A DNA stretch of 64,000 nt from Arcanobacterium phocae. Its GTDB lineage: Bacteria > Actinomycetota > Actinomycetes > Actinomycetales > Actinomycetaceae. Positions 1 to 7,177 of the stretch are shown here, in pieces; position 1 is the stretch's first letter; each line of letters starts with the position of its first letter. The stretch is from the NCBI RefSeq assembly GCF_900105865.1, contig NZ_LT629804.1, forward strand, positions 124,001 through 188,000, written 5' to 3'. Both the position numbers and the translations under genes were made by a program. Below the pieces are notes generated by a model, which saw only the letters and a list, made by a program, of their open reading frames with translations, was not told where the DNA came from and made no database searches.

Positions 1-1
1 C

Positions 2-340
2 GCGGCAAACAACCTTCTGCCTGAGCTACTCGTCAAGCCAAGTTCGATGACGAACTATGCCACGATGAACCCAGTTGCCAATATCGTCTGTGCATGGGCG
101 GCCCTCATCTTCAATCTCGGCTTGTTCATTTACTGGCTCTACAAGATCATCAAGCACAAGCGCAACCCACTCACCAACTGCTTGTACTTCGAGATGAGCG
201 AGTTCCGTACGATTGTTCGCCACCACGCCGATGAGGACACCGCACGTTGGCTTACCAATGAAATTCCGGAAACTCCCGAGGAACTCGGATTTATCGATTC
301 CACTTCAAAGCCTGCGAACAAAGCGAAGCATAAGAAGTAA
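2..340 (+). CDS. C-terminal end of an integral membrane protein (partial)
   Basis: The frame is open to the left window edge, so this is the end of a longer gene; the ATG at 47 is probably internal. One clear hydrophobic segment (about residues 15-40 of the visible part, around ANIVCAWAALIFNLGLF) is followed by a basic stretch (KIIKHKRN) and a hydrophilic tail of about 60 residues that ends in lysines. By the positive-inside rule the tail is probably cytoplasmic. It could be the last helix and tail of a secondary transporter, but I do not recognise the family. It is followed by about 95 bp without features and then by the inverted repeat at 436-486. Confidence 0.6.
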   Translation, partial: AANNLLPELLVKPSSMTNYATMNPVANIVCAWAALIFNLGLFIYWLYKIIKHKRNPLTNCLYFEMSEFRTIVRHHADEDTARWLTNEIPETPEELGFIDSTSKPANKAKHKK

Positions 341-435
341 GGGAGCTGGCGAGCATAGAATGCGCATGCCACGCAATAAATAGTGGTTATGGTCTGTTTT
401 AAAGCCAGATATGCAAACTCTATGCACACTCTTCA

Positions 436-486
436 CCTAACCTCTAAAAAGTGATATCATTTTTATATCACTTTTTAGAGGTTAGG
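436..486. repeat. Perfect 22-bp inverted repeat (operator or hairpin) before the SPFH gene
   Basis: The left arm at 436-457 and the right arm at 465-486 are exact reverse complements, separated by a 7-nt spacer (458-464). The inner part reads GTGATAT-N7-ATATCAC, flanked by A/T runs. The right arm ends 7 bp before the ATG of the SPFH gene, and its last bases (AGG) are part of the only plausible ribosome binding site. It could be a protein operator, an RNA hairpin that hides the ribosome binding site, or both. There is no T-tract placed as in a simple terminator of the upstream gene, although it could also end that transcript. Confidence 0.75.
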
Positions 487-493
487 ACTTTAT

Positions 494-1459
494 ATGGACA
501 CATCAACACCAGTCACGGTAGCCGCCGACCCGGTCGGCCACTCTGGCATCCGGGTAGATGTAACAGAAAAGAAAGCATGGGCACTAGGATCAGCTGGAAC
601 GATCCTTCTCTTTTTCAGCATCTTGGCAGCTATCGGACTCTCCTCATGGTTCTTCATCCAAGGCGCGATTGCGCAGGATAATGGCACTGCCACCACTCAA
701 ACAAATGTCGTCATGACTATATGCGGCATCGTCTTCTTACTGGCATTCTTTTTACTTACTGGATTCACGATCGTTTCCCCGGGTGAGTCTCGCGTCGTTC
801 AGCTTTTCGGAACCTATATCGGCACGATCCGGAGTACTGGGTTCAGTTACACCATCCCATTCACTAATCGTAAAAAAGTTTCAGTGCGCGTACGCAACTT
901 TGAAACCAACGAGACGAAGGTTAACGACTACTCTGGAAACCCCATTAATATCGCAGCAATTGTTGTCTGGCAGGTCGCAGACACCGCGAAGGCGCAGTTC
1001 TCGGTTGAAAACTATGAAGACTTTATTAAGTCCCAATCTGAGTCAGCACTCCGTCATATCGCCACTCAACATCCTTACGACTTTCCTGTTGATGGGCGTT
1101 CCTCTCTGCGCGGTTCAACCGAGGACATCAGCATTGAGCTAGCTAATGAAGTTGCCGAGCGAGTAAGTGTTGCCGGCTTAGAAATTGTGGAGACCCGCAT
1201 TTCTTCCCTCTCTTACGCTCCTGAAATCGCCCAAGCAATGCTACAGCGTCAGCAGGCTGCAGCAATCGTGGATGCTCGCGAAACAATCGTTGACGGCGCC
1301 GTCTCCATGGTTGAGATGGCACTCGATCAGCTCGAACAGAAAAGCATTGTGGATCTTGATCCAGAACGACGGGCCGCAATGGTATCCAACCTGCTCGTAG
1401 TTCTGTGTTCTGATGGACAGACACAACCAGTCATTAATGCTGGAGGTCTTTACCAGTAA
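494..1459 (+). CDS. SPFH/band-7 domain membrane protein
   Basis: This 321-residue protein has two hydrophobic segments near the N-terminus (about 30-58 and 72-93) followed by a band-7/SPFH domain (about 95-260). The GESRVVQLFG start of the domain and the GFSYTIPF region are typical of prohibitin/stomatin-like proteins, which form membrane-bound oligomers that organise lipids or proteases. The C-terminal 60 residues are helical (RQQAAAIVDARETIVDGA), as in stomatin-type oligomerisation helices. No NfeD partner lies beside it; instead a ribbon-helix-helix protein follows after 4 bp, so the two are probably one operon. The inverted repeat at 436-486 lies immediately upstream. The family call is firm; the cellular role is unknown. 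Confidence 0.88.
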   Translation: MDTSTPVTVAADPVGHSGIRVDVTEKKAWALGSAGTILLFFSILAAIGLSSWFFIQGAIAQDNGTATTQTNVVMTICGIVFLLAFFLLTGFTIVSPGESRVVQLFGTYIGTIRSTGFSYTIPFTNRKKVSVRVRNFETNETKVNDYSGNPINIAAIVVWQVADTAKAQFSVENYEDFIKSQSESALRHIATQHPYDFPVDGRSSLRGSTEDISIELANEVAERVSVAGLEIVETRISSLSYAPEIAQAMLQRQQAAAIVDARETIVDGAVSMVEMALDQLEQKSIVDLDPERRAAMVSNLLVVLCSDGQTQPVINAGGLYQ

Positions 1460-1463
1460 GCTT

Positions 1464-1679
1464 ATGACACCCCGCAAAGCTATTTCGTTACGCCTCGACC
1501 CAGCGGTTCACGATGCCGTTGCCCGCTGGGCCGAGGACGATTTGCGCTCAGTCAACGCGCAAATCGAAGTCATTCTTCGAGATGGGTTACGAAGAGCTGG
1601 CCGACTCCCTGGCACTACCGGTCAGTTACCGAAACGCGGACGGCCGCCAAAAAAGCCTCCGCAGCAGACGGAGACGTAA
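1464..1679 (+). CDS. Ribbon-helix-helix (Arc/CopG-like) DNA-binding protein
   Basis: This 71-residue protein begins with a short strand rich in alternating residues (KAISLRLDPAV), then two helices with the pattern SVNAQIEVILRDGLRRAG, which fits an Arc/MetJ-type dimeric DNA-binding fold. A basic proline-rich tail follows (PKRGRPPKK), resembling an AT-hook. I chose the ATG at 1464, 4 bp after the SPFH stop, over an upstream in-frame GTG/TTG inside the SPFH gene, because the RHH strand begins directly after it. It could repress its own operon through the inverted repeat at 436-486 (inference). The last 65 bp overlap the convergent kinase gene. Confidence 0.8.
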   Translation: MTPRKAISLRLDPAVHDAVARWAEDDLRSVNAQIEVILRDGLRRAGRLPGTTGQLPKRGRPPKKPPQQTET

Positions 1680-2196
1680 GGCGCACTACAGGTATCCCAG
1701 TACTCCTGTTCTCCTGCTCTCGCATCCATTGGCGCTTTCGTGAAAACGAAAGGAAATGCCAACGAATAATCGATTCGGAGTTAAATAAACGTCTCCACGT
1801 TTCGATATTCCCATTGCATACATGCTCGCGCCTAATCACTCGTTTAATTGAGCGTTTAGTCAAGCGCCAGAGTGAGACGTACCGCGGATAGTCAAGAGCT
1901 ACTAACAAATCTGCGCGCGAAAAAATGACATCTTTGAATTTTCCCCACGCTGAATCGCATACCCATTCGGGTAATTGCGTGAACTGATCTGCCAACGCAC
2001 GCATCTCATTTTCGTCCCGATTTTGCCATACCGCTTCCGAAGCTGGCGCAAAACCAATTTGTTCGTCAACAAGACACAGCGGATAGTGACGGAGTTGCGC
2101 AAATTCCCGAGCTAACGTTGACTTTCCGCTTCCAGTAACACCATAAAACAGCACTCGCCGAGCTGACACGATCTCATGTTCATGTGCTATTGGCAT
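1615..2196 (-). CDS. FlaR-like P-loop adenylate-kinase-type protein
   Basis: This 193-residue protein has an N-terminal Walker A motif (GVTGSGKST) and an arginine-rich lid-like helix (RSIKRVIRRE). It matches the family often labelled 'DNA topology modulation protein FlaR' or adenylate kinase-like, whose substrate is not established. The phrase FSRKRQWMREQ near the C-terminus is common in this family. I chose the ATG at 2196 because AAAGG lies about 10 nt before it; an ATG at 2220 would add eight residues but has no ribosome binding site. It converges on the RHH gene with a 65-bp overlap. It is a single-gene unit, with the hairpin at 2231-2267 upstream. Confidence 0.8.
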   Translation of the reverse strand: MPIAHEHEIVSARRVLFYGVTGSGKSTLAREFAQLRHYPLCLVDEQIGFAPASEAVWQNRDENEMRALADQFTQLPEWVCDSAWGKFKDVIFSRADLLVALDYPRYVSLWRLTKRSIKRVIRREHVCNGNIETWRRLFNSESIIRWHFLSFSRKRQWMREQENRSTGIPVVRLTSPSAAEAFLAAVRVSVTDR

Positions 2197-2230
2197 TGGA
2201 TACGCACCTTTCTCGTACAAACGTATGACA

Positions 2231-2267
2231 AATAAAAGAGAGCGACTAAAAGTCGCCCTCTTTTATT
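2231..2267 (-). terminator. Rho-independent terminator after bL37
   Basis: A 16-bp stem (2231-2246 with 2252-2267, one mismatch) closes a 5-nt loop and carries an A-run on one side and a T-run on the other. It lies 33 bp beyond the stop of the bL37 gene and just before the start of the FlaR-like gene, so it fits termination of the minus-strand sigR-rsrA-bL37 region. Confidence 0.75.
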
Positions 2268-2300
2268 CGGATCTGTGATCCTCAAGCTTCGGACCCAAAA

Positions 2301-2375
2301 TCAGGTGTTGGGACGCTTGCCGTGGTTAGAACCGCGCTTCTTGCGGTCACGGCGCTTACGCGAACGCTTCGACAT
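2301..2375 (-). CDS. 50S ribosomal protein bL37 (24 residues)
   Basis: A 24-codon gene encodes a very basic peptide beginning MSKRSRKRRDRKKRG and ending in NHGKRPNT. This matches the tiny actinobacterial large-subunit protein bL37 (about 24 residues, ending NHGKRPN). A strong ribosome binding site (AAGGAG) lies 7 nt before the ATG. A possible -10 box (TACAAT on the minus strand, 2425-2430) lies about 50 bp upstream. It is transcribed in the same direction as sigR and rsrA, with 119 bp between rsrA and this gene. It is too short for most gene finders. The identification rests on remembered family sequence. Confidence 0.85.
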   Translation of the reverse strand: MSKRSRKRRDRKKRGSNHGKRPNT

Positions 2376-2494
2376 TGTGTACTCCTTAACCTTCGGCCGT
2401 ATTTTTACGGCACGACAAGACTATATTGTACCGGGTAATAACTCATCCCGTCACATCTATACATGATGTAACGACTCACGCCCAAACGACGACG

Positions 2495-2776
2495 TTATCC
2501 ACAGATCACCTGAACAATTTTGGCACGTAATTCGGCCGGAGCAATATCTCCGTGGCATGACCGCTGTAACGCCAGCCGTACCCGTATTTCGCTCCGTATT
2601 GCTTCACCACAGTGATCACACGCCGCGCTATGTTGCAGAAGCCGCTCAGCTTGACTTGTTGGCATATCTGCATCAACTAATTCAAATAAGTGTGTGAGGA
2701 CTTCGGAGCAATCACATTCGATATCAGCACAGTGACACTCATCTAGTTGCGCCAATAATTCATCGAAACGTTTCAT
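2495..2776 (-). CDS. rsrA: Mycothiol-system anti-sigma factor RsrA (zinc-binding)
   Basis: This 93-residue protein carries the zinc-associated anti-sigma signature HxxxCxxC (H49, C53, C56 in HSAACDHC) and a further cysteine in SCHGDIAP (C74), as in RsrA/RshA. In that family, disulfide stress oxidises the cysteines, zinc is lost and the bound sigma factor is freed. Extra cysteines near residues 14-23 ([10 protein letters not shown]) give an unusually cysteine-rich N-terminus. Its ATG overlaps the sigR stop by 4 bp, so the two are translationally coupled, as expected for a sigma/anti-sigma pair. Confidence 0.92.
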   Translation of the reverse strand: MKRFDELLAQLDECHCADIECDCSEVLTHLFELVDADMPTSQAERLLQHSAACDHCGEAIRSEIRVRLALQRSCHGDIAPAELRAKIVQVICG

Positions 2777-3381
2777 TTTGTCTCCTTAGCCTTCTGCTTC
2801 ACTTTATACCCCAACCCATGGGCATAGTCACGGAGAATCTCTCTGAGCTGAGTTCTCCCCCGATGAAGCCGCGACATAACAGTCCCGATAGGAACTCCAA
2901 CAATATCGGCTATCTCTTGGTACGAGAATCCTTCAATATCAGCCAAATAAACAACTGCACGCCGATCATCAGATAATTGTTCCAGAGCTTCTTTGATCTC
3001 TGAATCTGGCAGGTTTTCTAAGGCCTCAGCTTCTGCTGACATCATGCCACGCGAATCGTGGTTAGCAGCCGCAAACTCTTGCCAATCTTCTACTTGATCC
3101 GAATCGGCTTCTTTAGGACGACGTTGAGCCTTACGATAGTTCGAAATAAAAGCATTGTTGAGGATGCGGTACAACCATGCTTTTAGGTTAGTCCCCTGCT
3201 TAAACTGATGAAACGCCGCAAAAGCTTTCGCATACGTTTCTTGCACCAGATCTTCTGCATCTTGCGGGTTGCGAGTTAGACGAAGTGCGGCACCATACAA
3301 CTGATCGAGAAGCGGCAACGCCTGCTCCTCGAATTGGTGCGATAACAGCTTACGATCTTGGACTGAGACTACATCGTTCAT
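2773..3381 (-). CDS. sigR: ECF RNA polymerase sigma factor SigR/SigH (redox stress)
   Basis: This 202-residue protein has region 2 ([20 protein letters not shown] and [10 protein letters not shown], then LKAWLYRIL) and region 4 ([17 protein letters not shown], then [10 protein letters not shown]), with the sequence details of the SigR/SigH group. SigR drives thioredoxin, mycothiol and protein-repair genes under thiol oxidation. An in-frame TTG at 3414 would add 11 residues. I prefer the ATG at 3381 because a TAAACT box (minus strand, 3390-3395) lies 8 nt before it, which would give a leaderless mRNA, and neither start has a clear ribosome binding site. rsrA follows with a 4-bp overlap. Confidence 0.92.
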   Translation of the reverse strand: MNDVVSVQDRKLLSHQFEEQALPLLDQLYGAALRLTRNPQDAEDLVQETYAKAFAAFHQFKQGTNLKAWLYRILNNAFISNYRKAQRRPKEADSDQVEDWQEFAAANHDSRGMMSAEAEALENLPDSEIKEALEQLSDDRRAVVYLADIEGFSYQEIADIVGVPIGTVMSRLHRGRTQLREILRDYAHGLGYKVKQKAKETK

Positions 3382-3438
3382 CAGGAGATAGTTTACCGTA
3401 GAACGCCAATCCAATTCGCATCACAGTCCCACGATAAG

Positions 3439-3482
3439 TAAAACGGGTTATCAACACACTAAAGTGCCGATAACCCGTTTTA
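3439..3482 (-). terminator. Terminator of the nanK-nanE-nagB-nagA operon
   Basis: Perfect 14-bp arms (3439-3452 and 3469-3482, TAAAACGGGTTATC and its complement) flank a 16-nt loop. The stem starts 12 bp beyond the nagA stop and ends in a T-run on the minus strand. It separates the amino-sugar operon from sigR. Confidence 0.8.
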
Positions 3483-3493
3483 GAGCAAACGTA

Positions 3494-4654
3494 TTATGCG
3501 CGCTGATAATGCACCATATTGAGGTCGCCATCAAACGCCACAAAGTTTGGCTTTTCGCCTTCAACAAAATCAACCGTCACACCTGGCTCGTCACCACGTA
3601 ATGCGAGCGCACGAACTGGTCCAGCCACGCAACAACGGACAGCGGATTCCATGCTCAAATGGCCACCGCCCACCATGCGCTGAATTTCTTCAGCTAGCCG
3701 TGCCGTACCACCAGCGATAGCGCCACCATCAGTTAACCGGGCAACCCCATCCACGATAGTGACTGCCAGCGAGCCGAGCACGTAATCACCATCTGGCATT
3801 CCTGCACCAGCCATTGCATCGGTCACGAACACAACGCCATTCATTTGACCAGAGTTTTCGATCACTCGAACCACATCGGCCGCTAGATCAGGATGCACGT
3901 GAATCGTGTCTGCCACAAGCTCAACAACAGTTTCACCGCGGCACGCTGACGAAATCAGTTCGCGCACCGGACCTGGCTCACGATGAGCAAGCGTTGGCAT
4001 AGCGTTAAATAAATGGGTGGCTGTTTGCGGTACGTCGATTCCCTTAGCACGACCGTATTCAGCAGTACGGGCAATCAACTCGCGTGCCTGCTCCGTCGTC
4101 CCGCTGGTGTGACCCCACGAAGGCAACGCACCAAAATCAAGTAGCAGACATGCCGCTTCGAAGGCGTTATCAACTTCCGGAGCAATTGTCATAGTTTTGA
4201 TCCAGCCCTTGCCAGCTTCCAGCCATGTACGCAATTCGGCCAAATCTGGGTTGCGCACCGCAGCCGGATTCTGGGCGCCGCACTTGTGCGGGGAGATATA
4301 CGGACCTTCCATGTGAATACCTAGCAATTCGCCGGCTTCACATGCTTTCACCAGATTCTTGATGGCTGGTAGTGGATCAATCATGGATACGGTCGACGCA
4401 ATCATTGCGGTAGTGCCCATGCGTCGGTGTGCCTCAATCGCCGTGTAGACGCCCTCAAGGTCAGTCTCATCTGGGAACGAAGCTCCGCCACCACCATGAT
4501 TGTGAATATCAATCAGACCAGGAGTAATCCAGCCTTCAGGTAACTCATCGCCGGCAGGCAGAATACGAACCAGAACGCCGTCGTCGTCCACTTCCAAACC
4601 GGCGCCAACAAGTTCACCTTGGCCGTTAAGAACTTTTCCTGCAAAAACGCTCAT
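3494..4654 (-). CDS. nagA: N-acetylglucosamine-6-phosphate deacetylase NagA
   Basis: NagA removes the acetyl group of GlcNAc-6-phosphate to give glucosamine-6-phosphate and acetate. The 386-residue length is normal. Metal and substrate residues of the amidohydrolase fold are present: HNHGGGG (H51, H53), HMEGP (E116), GHTSGT (H182), THLFNAM (H214) and the catalytic aspartate in VFVTDAMAG (D279). The ATG overlaps the end of nagB by 4 bp, so translation is coupled. Its product is the substrate of NagB, encoded by the preceding gene of the operon. Confidence 0.95.
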   Translation of the reverse strand: MSVFAGKVLNGQGELVGAGLEVDDDGVLVRILPAGDELPEGWITPGLIDIHNHGGGGASFPDETDLEGVYTAIEAHRRMGTTAMIASTVSMIDPLPAIKNLVKACEAGELLGIHMEGPYISPHKCGAQNPAAVRNPDLAELRTWLEAGKGWIKTMTIAPEVDNAFEAACLLLDFGALPSWGHTSGTTEQARELIARTAEYGRAKGIDVPQTATHLFNAMPTLAHREPGPVRELISSACRGETVVELVADTIHVHPDLAADVVRVIENSGQMNGVVFVTDAMAGAGMPDGDYVLGSLAVTIVDGVARLTDGGAIAGGTARLAEEIQRMVGGGHLSMESAVRCCVAGPVRALALRGDEPGVTVDFVEGEKPNFVAFDGDLNMVHYQRA

Positions 4655-5427
4655 CGTAGCGACTCCCAGCGTTCCATGTAGAACTCTTTAAGTTCAAGCT
4701 TGGCCGCGGCTGCTTCATCTAAGAAAACTACAGCTTCTTGGTGCATCTGCAAGATCGTTGCTGGCCACTTTGCCGAGACGCTGCCTTCTACGAGCTCGCG
4801 GACTGCGTCCGCTTTGCCAGCGCCAGTAGCGATCAGCAACGGCACACCACATTCCATGATGGTACCCAATCCTTGAGTGATGCAGCGGGTTGGGACCTTG
4901 GATAAGTCGTTGTCGAAGAAGCGGGCATTATCTTCACGGGTTTGAGCCGTCAACGCTTCGACGTGCGTACGGGAAGTTAACGCGCCGCCCGGCTCATTGA
5001 AACCGATGTGACCATCGGAACCGATGCCTAGAATCTGCACGACGACGCCACCGGAGTCCTTGATTGCCTTGTCATATGCTTGAGCTGCTGCATATGGGTC
5101 TTCCGCAGAGCCATCTGGCGTGTTGAGATCTTCTTCGCGCAAGCCGGTACGTTCATCACCAACGAGCTGGGTACGCAACACATTGCGGTAACGCTCTGGG
5201 TGTTCCGGATCGATGCCGATGTACTCATCGAGTGCAAAAGCCTTGAAACCTTCGAGCGAGAAAATGCCGGCAGCATGCGCATCGCGCAATTCCTTGTACA
5301 GTGGCAGTGGCGTTGACCCTGTTGCTACTCCAACGACTTTCCGATCGGATTCGTTGAGCTTGGTCATGAGATAGTCAGCAGCTGCTTTTGCCAGCGTTTC
5401 TTCATCTTTAAAAATACCGACGTACAT
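4651..5427 (-). CDS. nagB: Glucosamine-6-phosphate deaminase NagB
   Basis: NagB converts glucosamine-6-phosphate to fructose-6-phosphate and ammonia, which feeds glycolysis. The 258-residue protein has the phosphate-binding VGVATGSTPLPLY segment (about 32-44), LDEYIG (D67, E68) and the active-site GIGSDGHIGFNEPG region (D138, H140, E145). It lies 39 bp downstream of nanE and overlaps nagA by 4 bp. Length and motifs are standard for the non-allosteric Gram-positive form. Confidence 0.95.
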   Translation of the reverse strand: MYVGIFKDEETLAKAAADYLMTKLNESDRKVVGVATGSTPLPLYKELRDAHAAGIFSLEGFKAFALDEYIGIDPEHPERYRNVLRTQLVGDERTGLREEDLNTPDGSAEDPYAAAQAYDKAIKDSGGVVVQILGIGSDGHIGFNEPGGALTSRTHVEALTAQTREDNARFFDNDLSKVPTRCITQGLGTIMECGVPLLIATGAGKADAVRELVEGSVSAKWPATILQMHQEAVVFLDEAAAAKLELKEFYMERWESLR

Positions 5428-5466
5428 ATTCGTCTTCTTTCAGTTGAGGAGTAATTGAGTGAAATA

Positions 5467-6138
5467 TTATTTTGTTGCGTTGATGAACCAGGATGTGATC
5501 GAGGTTGGGTGAGTGATGGCAGTCCCGACGACGGCGGCAAACGCACCTGCTTCAAGAACCTGCCGTGCCTGGTCTGGGGTGTGGATCCGCCCCTCGCAGA
5601 TGACTGGCATATCCGGGAATGCCGAAACCATCTGAGCAAGGAGCTCAAAATCTGGACCATCGGTTTTCGGGCGGTCTCCGGTATAGCCGGCGAGCGTGGT
5701 TGAGATGATGTCAGTACCAGCTTCCACTGCACGCTGAGCATCTTCGAACGACCCGCAGTCTGCCATGGTCAAGATTCCGTCTTTTTTCAGCTCAGCAATT
5801 GTTTGAGCGTAAGTCAATCCGTCTGGACGCGGCCGACCCGTTGCGTCAATAGCGACGATGTCAGCACCGGCCGTTGAGCAGGCGCGGGCATGGCGCAATG
5901 TTGGAGTAATGTAGACGCCTTCATCGCCCTCTTTCCACAAACCAATAATTGGAAGTTTTACCCGGCCTTTAATCGCCGAAATATCTGCCAGACCTTGACA
6001 CCGGATTGCTGAGGTTCCGCCTAGTTCAGCTGCCCGCGCCATCTGTGCCATGGTTTCGGGGTGACGCAACGGTTCACCCGGATAGGCTTGCACTGAAACG
6101 ATAACAGTGCCCCGTAACGATTCGATGAGCTGATTCAT
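5467..6138 (-). CDS. nanE: N-acetylmannosamine-6-phosphate 2-epimerase NanE
   Basis: NanE epimerises ManNAc-6-phosphate to GlcNAc-6-phosphate, the step that joins sialic acid breakdown to the nag pathway. The 223-residue TIM-barrel shows the family phrases VSVQAYPGEPLR near the start, PIIGLWK, VAIDATGRPRPDG and MADCGSFEDA. The ATG shares one base with the nanK stop, so the two genes are translationally coupled. Kinase, epimerase, deaminase and deacetylase genes together make the pathway assignment strong. Confidence 0.94.
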   Translation of the reverse strand: MNQLIESLRGTVIVSVQAYPGEPLRHPETMAQMARAAELGGTSAIRCQGLADISAIKGRVKLPIIGLWKEGDEGVYITPTLRHARACSTAGADIVAIDATGRPRPDGLTYAQTIAELKKDGILTMADCGSFEDAQRAVEAGTDIISTTLAGYTGDRPKTDGPDFELLAQMVSAFPDMPVICEGRIHTPDQARQVLEAGAFAAVVGTAITHPTSITSWFINATK

Positions 6139-7058
6139 CAGTGATTCTCCCTTGAATAGTAATAGAGGGCGGCGCCGAATAATGGGGCGTCTGATCCTAA
6201 TTCACCGTTGCGTAGCTCAAGGCCCGCAACAAAATCCATAGCGCTCGCGCAGTATCCGCGGCGCACTTCTTTCCACCACAGGTCCCCGGATTTCGTCATT
6301 GATCCAGAAAGGACGACGACGGAGGGGTCAATCGCATTAGCTAGGGAACCAAGCGCCTCACCGAGGGCGTATCCCGACTCCGCGAAGGTGGCAATGGCTA
6401 ATTCGTTTCCACTTTCAGCTAGGTCTTGGAGTTCGCGCCCGTTAGCTACGGTTATCCCGTCGGCGCGCGAATTAAACCAGTCGGTTATTCCTGAGCCTGA
6501 GCAAATGGCTTCGATATGGCCTTCACGTCCACATGAACACGGCTGCCCGGCGGCATAGTGGTGGTGAATATGGCCGAAATGGCCAGCTAAGTTATGATCC
6601 CCGAATACAATATGGCCATCAACAATATGTGCACCGCCAATTCCCGTGCCCACGGCGCATGCCAGAACAGATCGGAATCCACGCCCCGAACCTAAGAGCG
6701 ATTCGCCTAACCCATGAGCGTGAACATCATTAATAACCCAAACGGGCTTACCGGTTAGTTCCCGGAGCATCAAACCTAAGGAGGTTCCGCCCCACCCTGG
6801 CATAGTGCCAGTTGCTGAGACAATTGCACCAGTTTCTGGATCTACTACGCCGGCTGATGCCACGGCTACGCCGTCGGCGTCGTACCGGGAGACAAGTTCG
6901 GTTGCTAACTCACCGATGCGCTGAGCTACTCGTGGACCGCCGTCGAAAGCTTGAGTCGGGATTGAACCACGCTCAGTTACCATTAACGCGTCCGGCTGTC
7001 CTGCTACAATGGCCCAGCCAACTTTAGTTCCGCCAATATCTAAAGAAAGAAGAACCAC
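6138..7058 (-). CDS. nanK: ROK-family N-acetylmannosamine kinase NanK
   Basis: This 306-residue sugar kinase has the ROK phosphate loop LDIGGTKVGWA (6-16), the catalytic aspartate in INDVHAHGLGE (D111), and the second phosphate motif AVGTGIGGA. The usual ROK zinc motif CxCGxxGC appears here as CSCGREGH, so a histidine (H181) replaces the third cysteine; H163 in GHFGHI is the other likely ligand. The ManNAc assignment rests mainly on coupling to nanE. It is the first gene of the minus-strand operon, divergent from the GntR regulator; the operators at 7130-7154 lie in between. Confidence 0.88.
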   Translation of the reverse strand: MVLLSLDIGGTKVGWAIVAGQPDALMVTERGSIPTQAFDGGPRVAQRIGELATELVSRYDADGVAVASAGVVDPETGAIVSATGTMPGWGGTSLGLMLRELTGKPVWVINDVHAHGLGESLLGSGRGFRSVLACAVGTGIGGAHIVDGHIVFGDHNLAGHFGHIHHHYAAGQPCSCGREGHIEAICSGSGITDWFNSRADGITVANGRELQDLAESGNELAIATFAESGYALGEALGSLANAIDPSVVVLSGSMTKSGDLWWKEVRRGYCASAMDFVAGLELRNGELGSDAPLFGAALYYYSRENH

Positions 7059-7129
7059 CTTTGCTCCTGTACTCCCTCGTCACATTACACACCGTTCCAA
7101 CACAATGCGCTAAACTTGTTAGCACATTC

Positions 7130-7154
7130 TGTTAAATAACAGGGCAACGTTGCC
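7130..7154. promoter_or_regulatory. Two adjacent palindromes between nanK and the GntR gene
   Basis: TGTTA-AA-TAACA (7130-7141) and GGCAACGTTGCC (7143-7154, a perfect 12-bp palindrome) lie one base apart in the 119-bp divergent region. Both are the size of a GntR/FadR-family operator. The second ends 10 bp before the TACAAT box of the GntR gene (7165-7170), so occupancy could block that promoter and act on the divergent one. Which of the two is bound is unknown. Confidence 0.6.
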
Positions 7155-7164
7155 TTGTGTTCGT

Positions 7165-7170
7165 TACAAT
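7165..7170 (+). promoter_or_regulatory. -10 box of the GntR regulator gene (leaderless)
   Basis: TACAAT lies 7 nt before the ATG at 7178, which would place the transcription start at the start codon. No clear ribosome binding site precedes that ATG. A -35 element is not obvious. Confidence 0.5.
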
Positions 7171-7177
7171 TAAGCCT

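Noticed and set aside
2495..2503. DnaA-box sequence TTATCCACA at the end of rsrA
   Set aside because: It is a single copy made by the rsrA stop codons, with no cluster of boxes or AT-rich origin element around it.
5028..5741. Open frames antisense or out of frame within nagB and nanE
   Set aside because: They are shadows of well-supported genes and show no domain or start signals.
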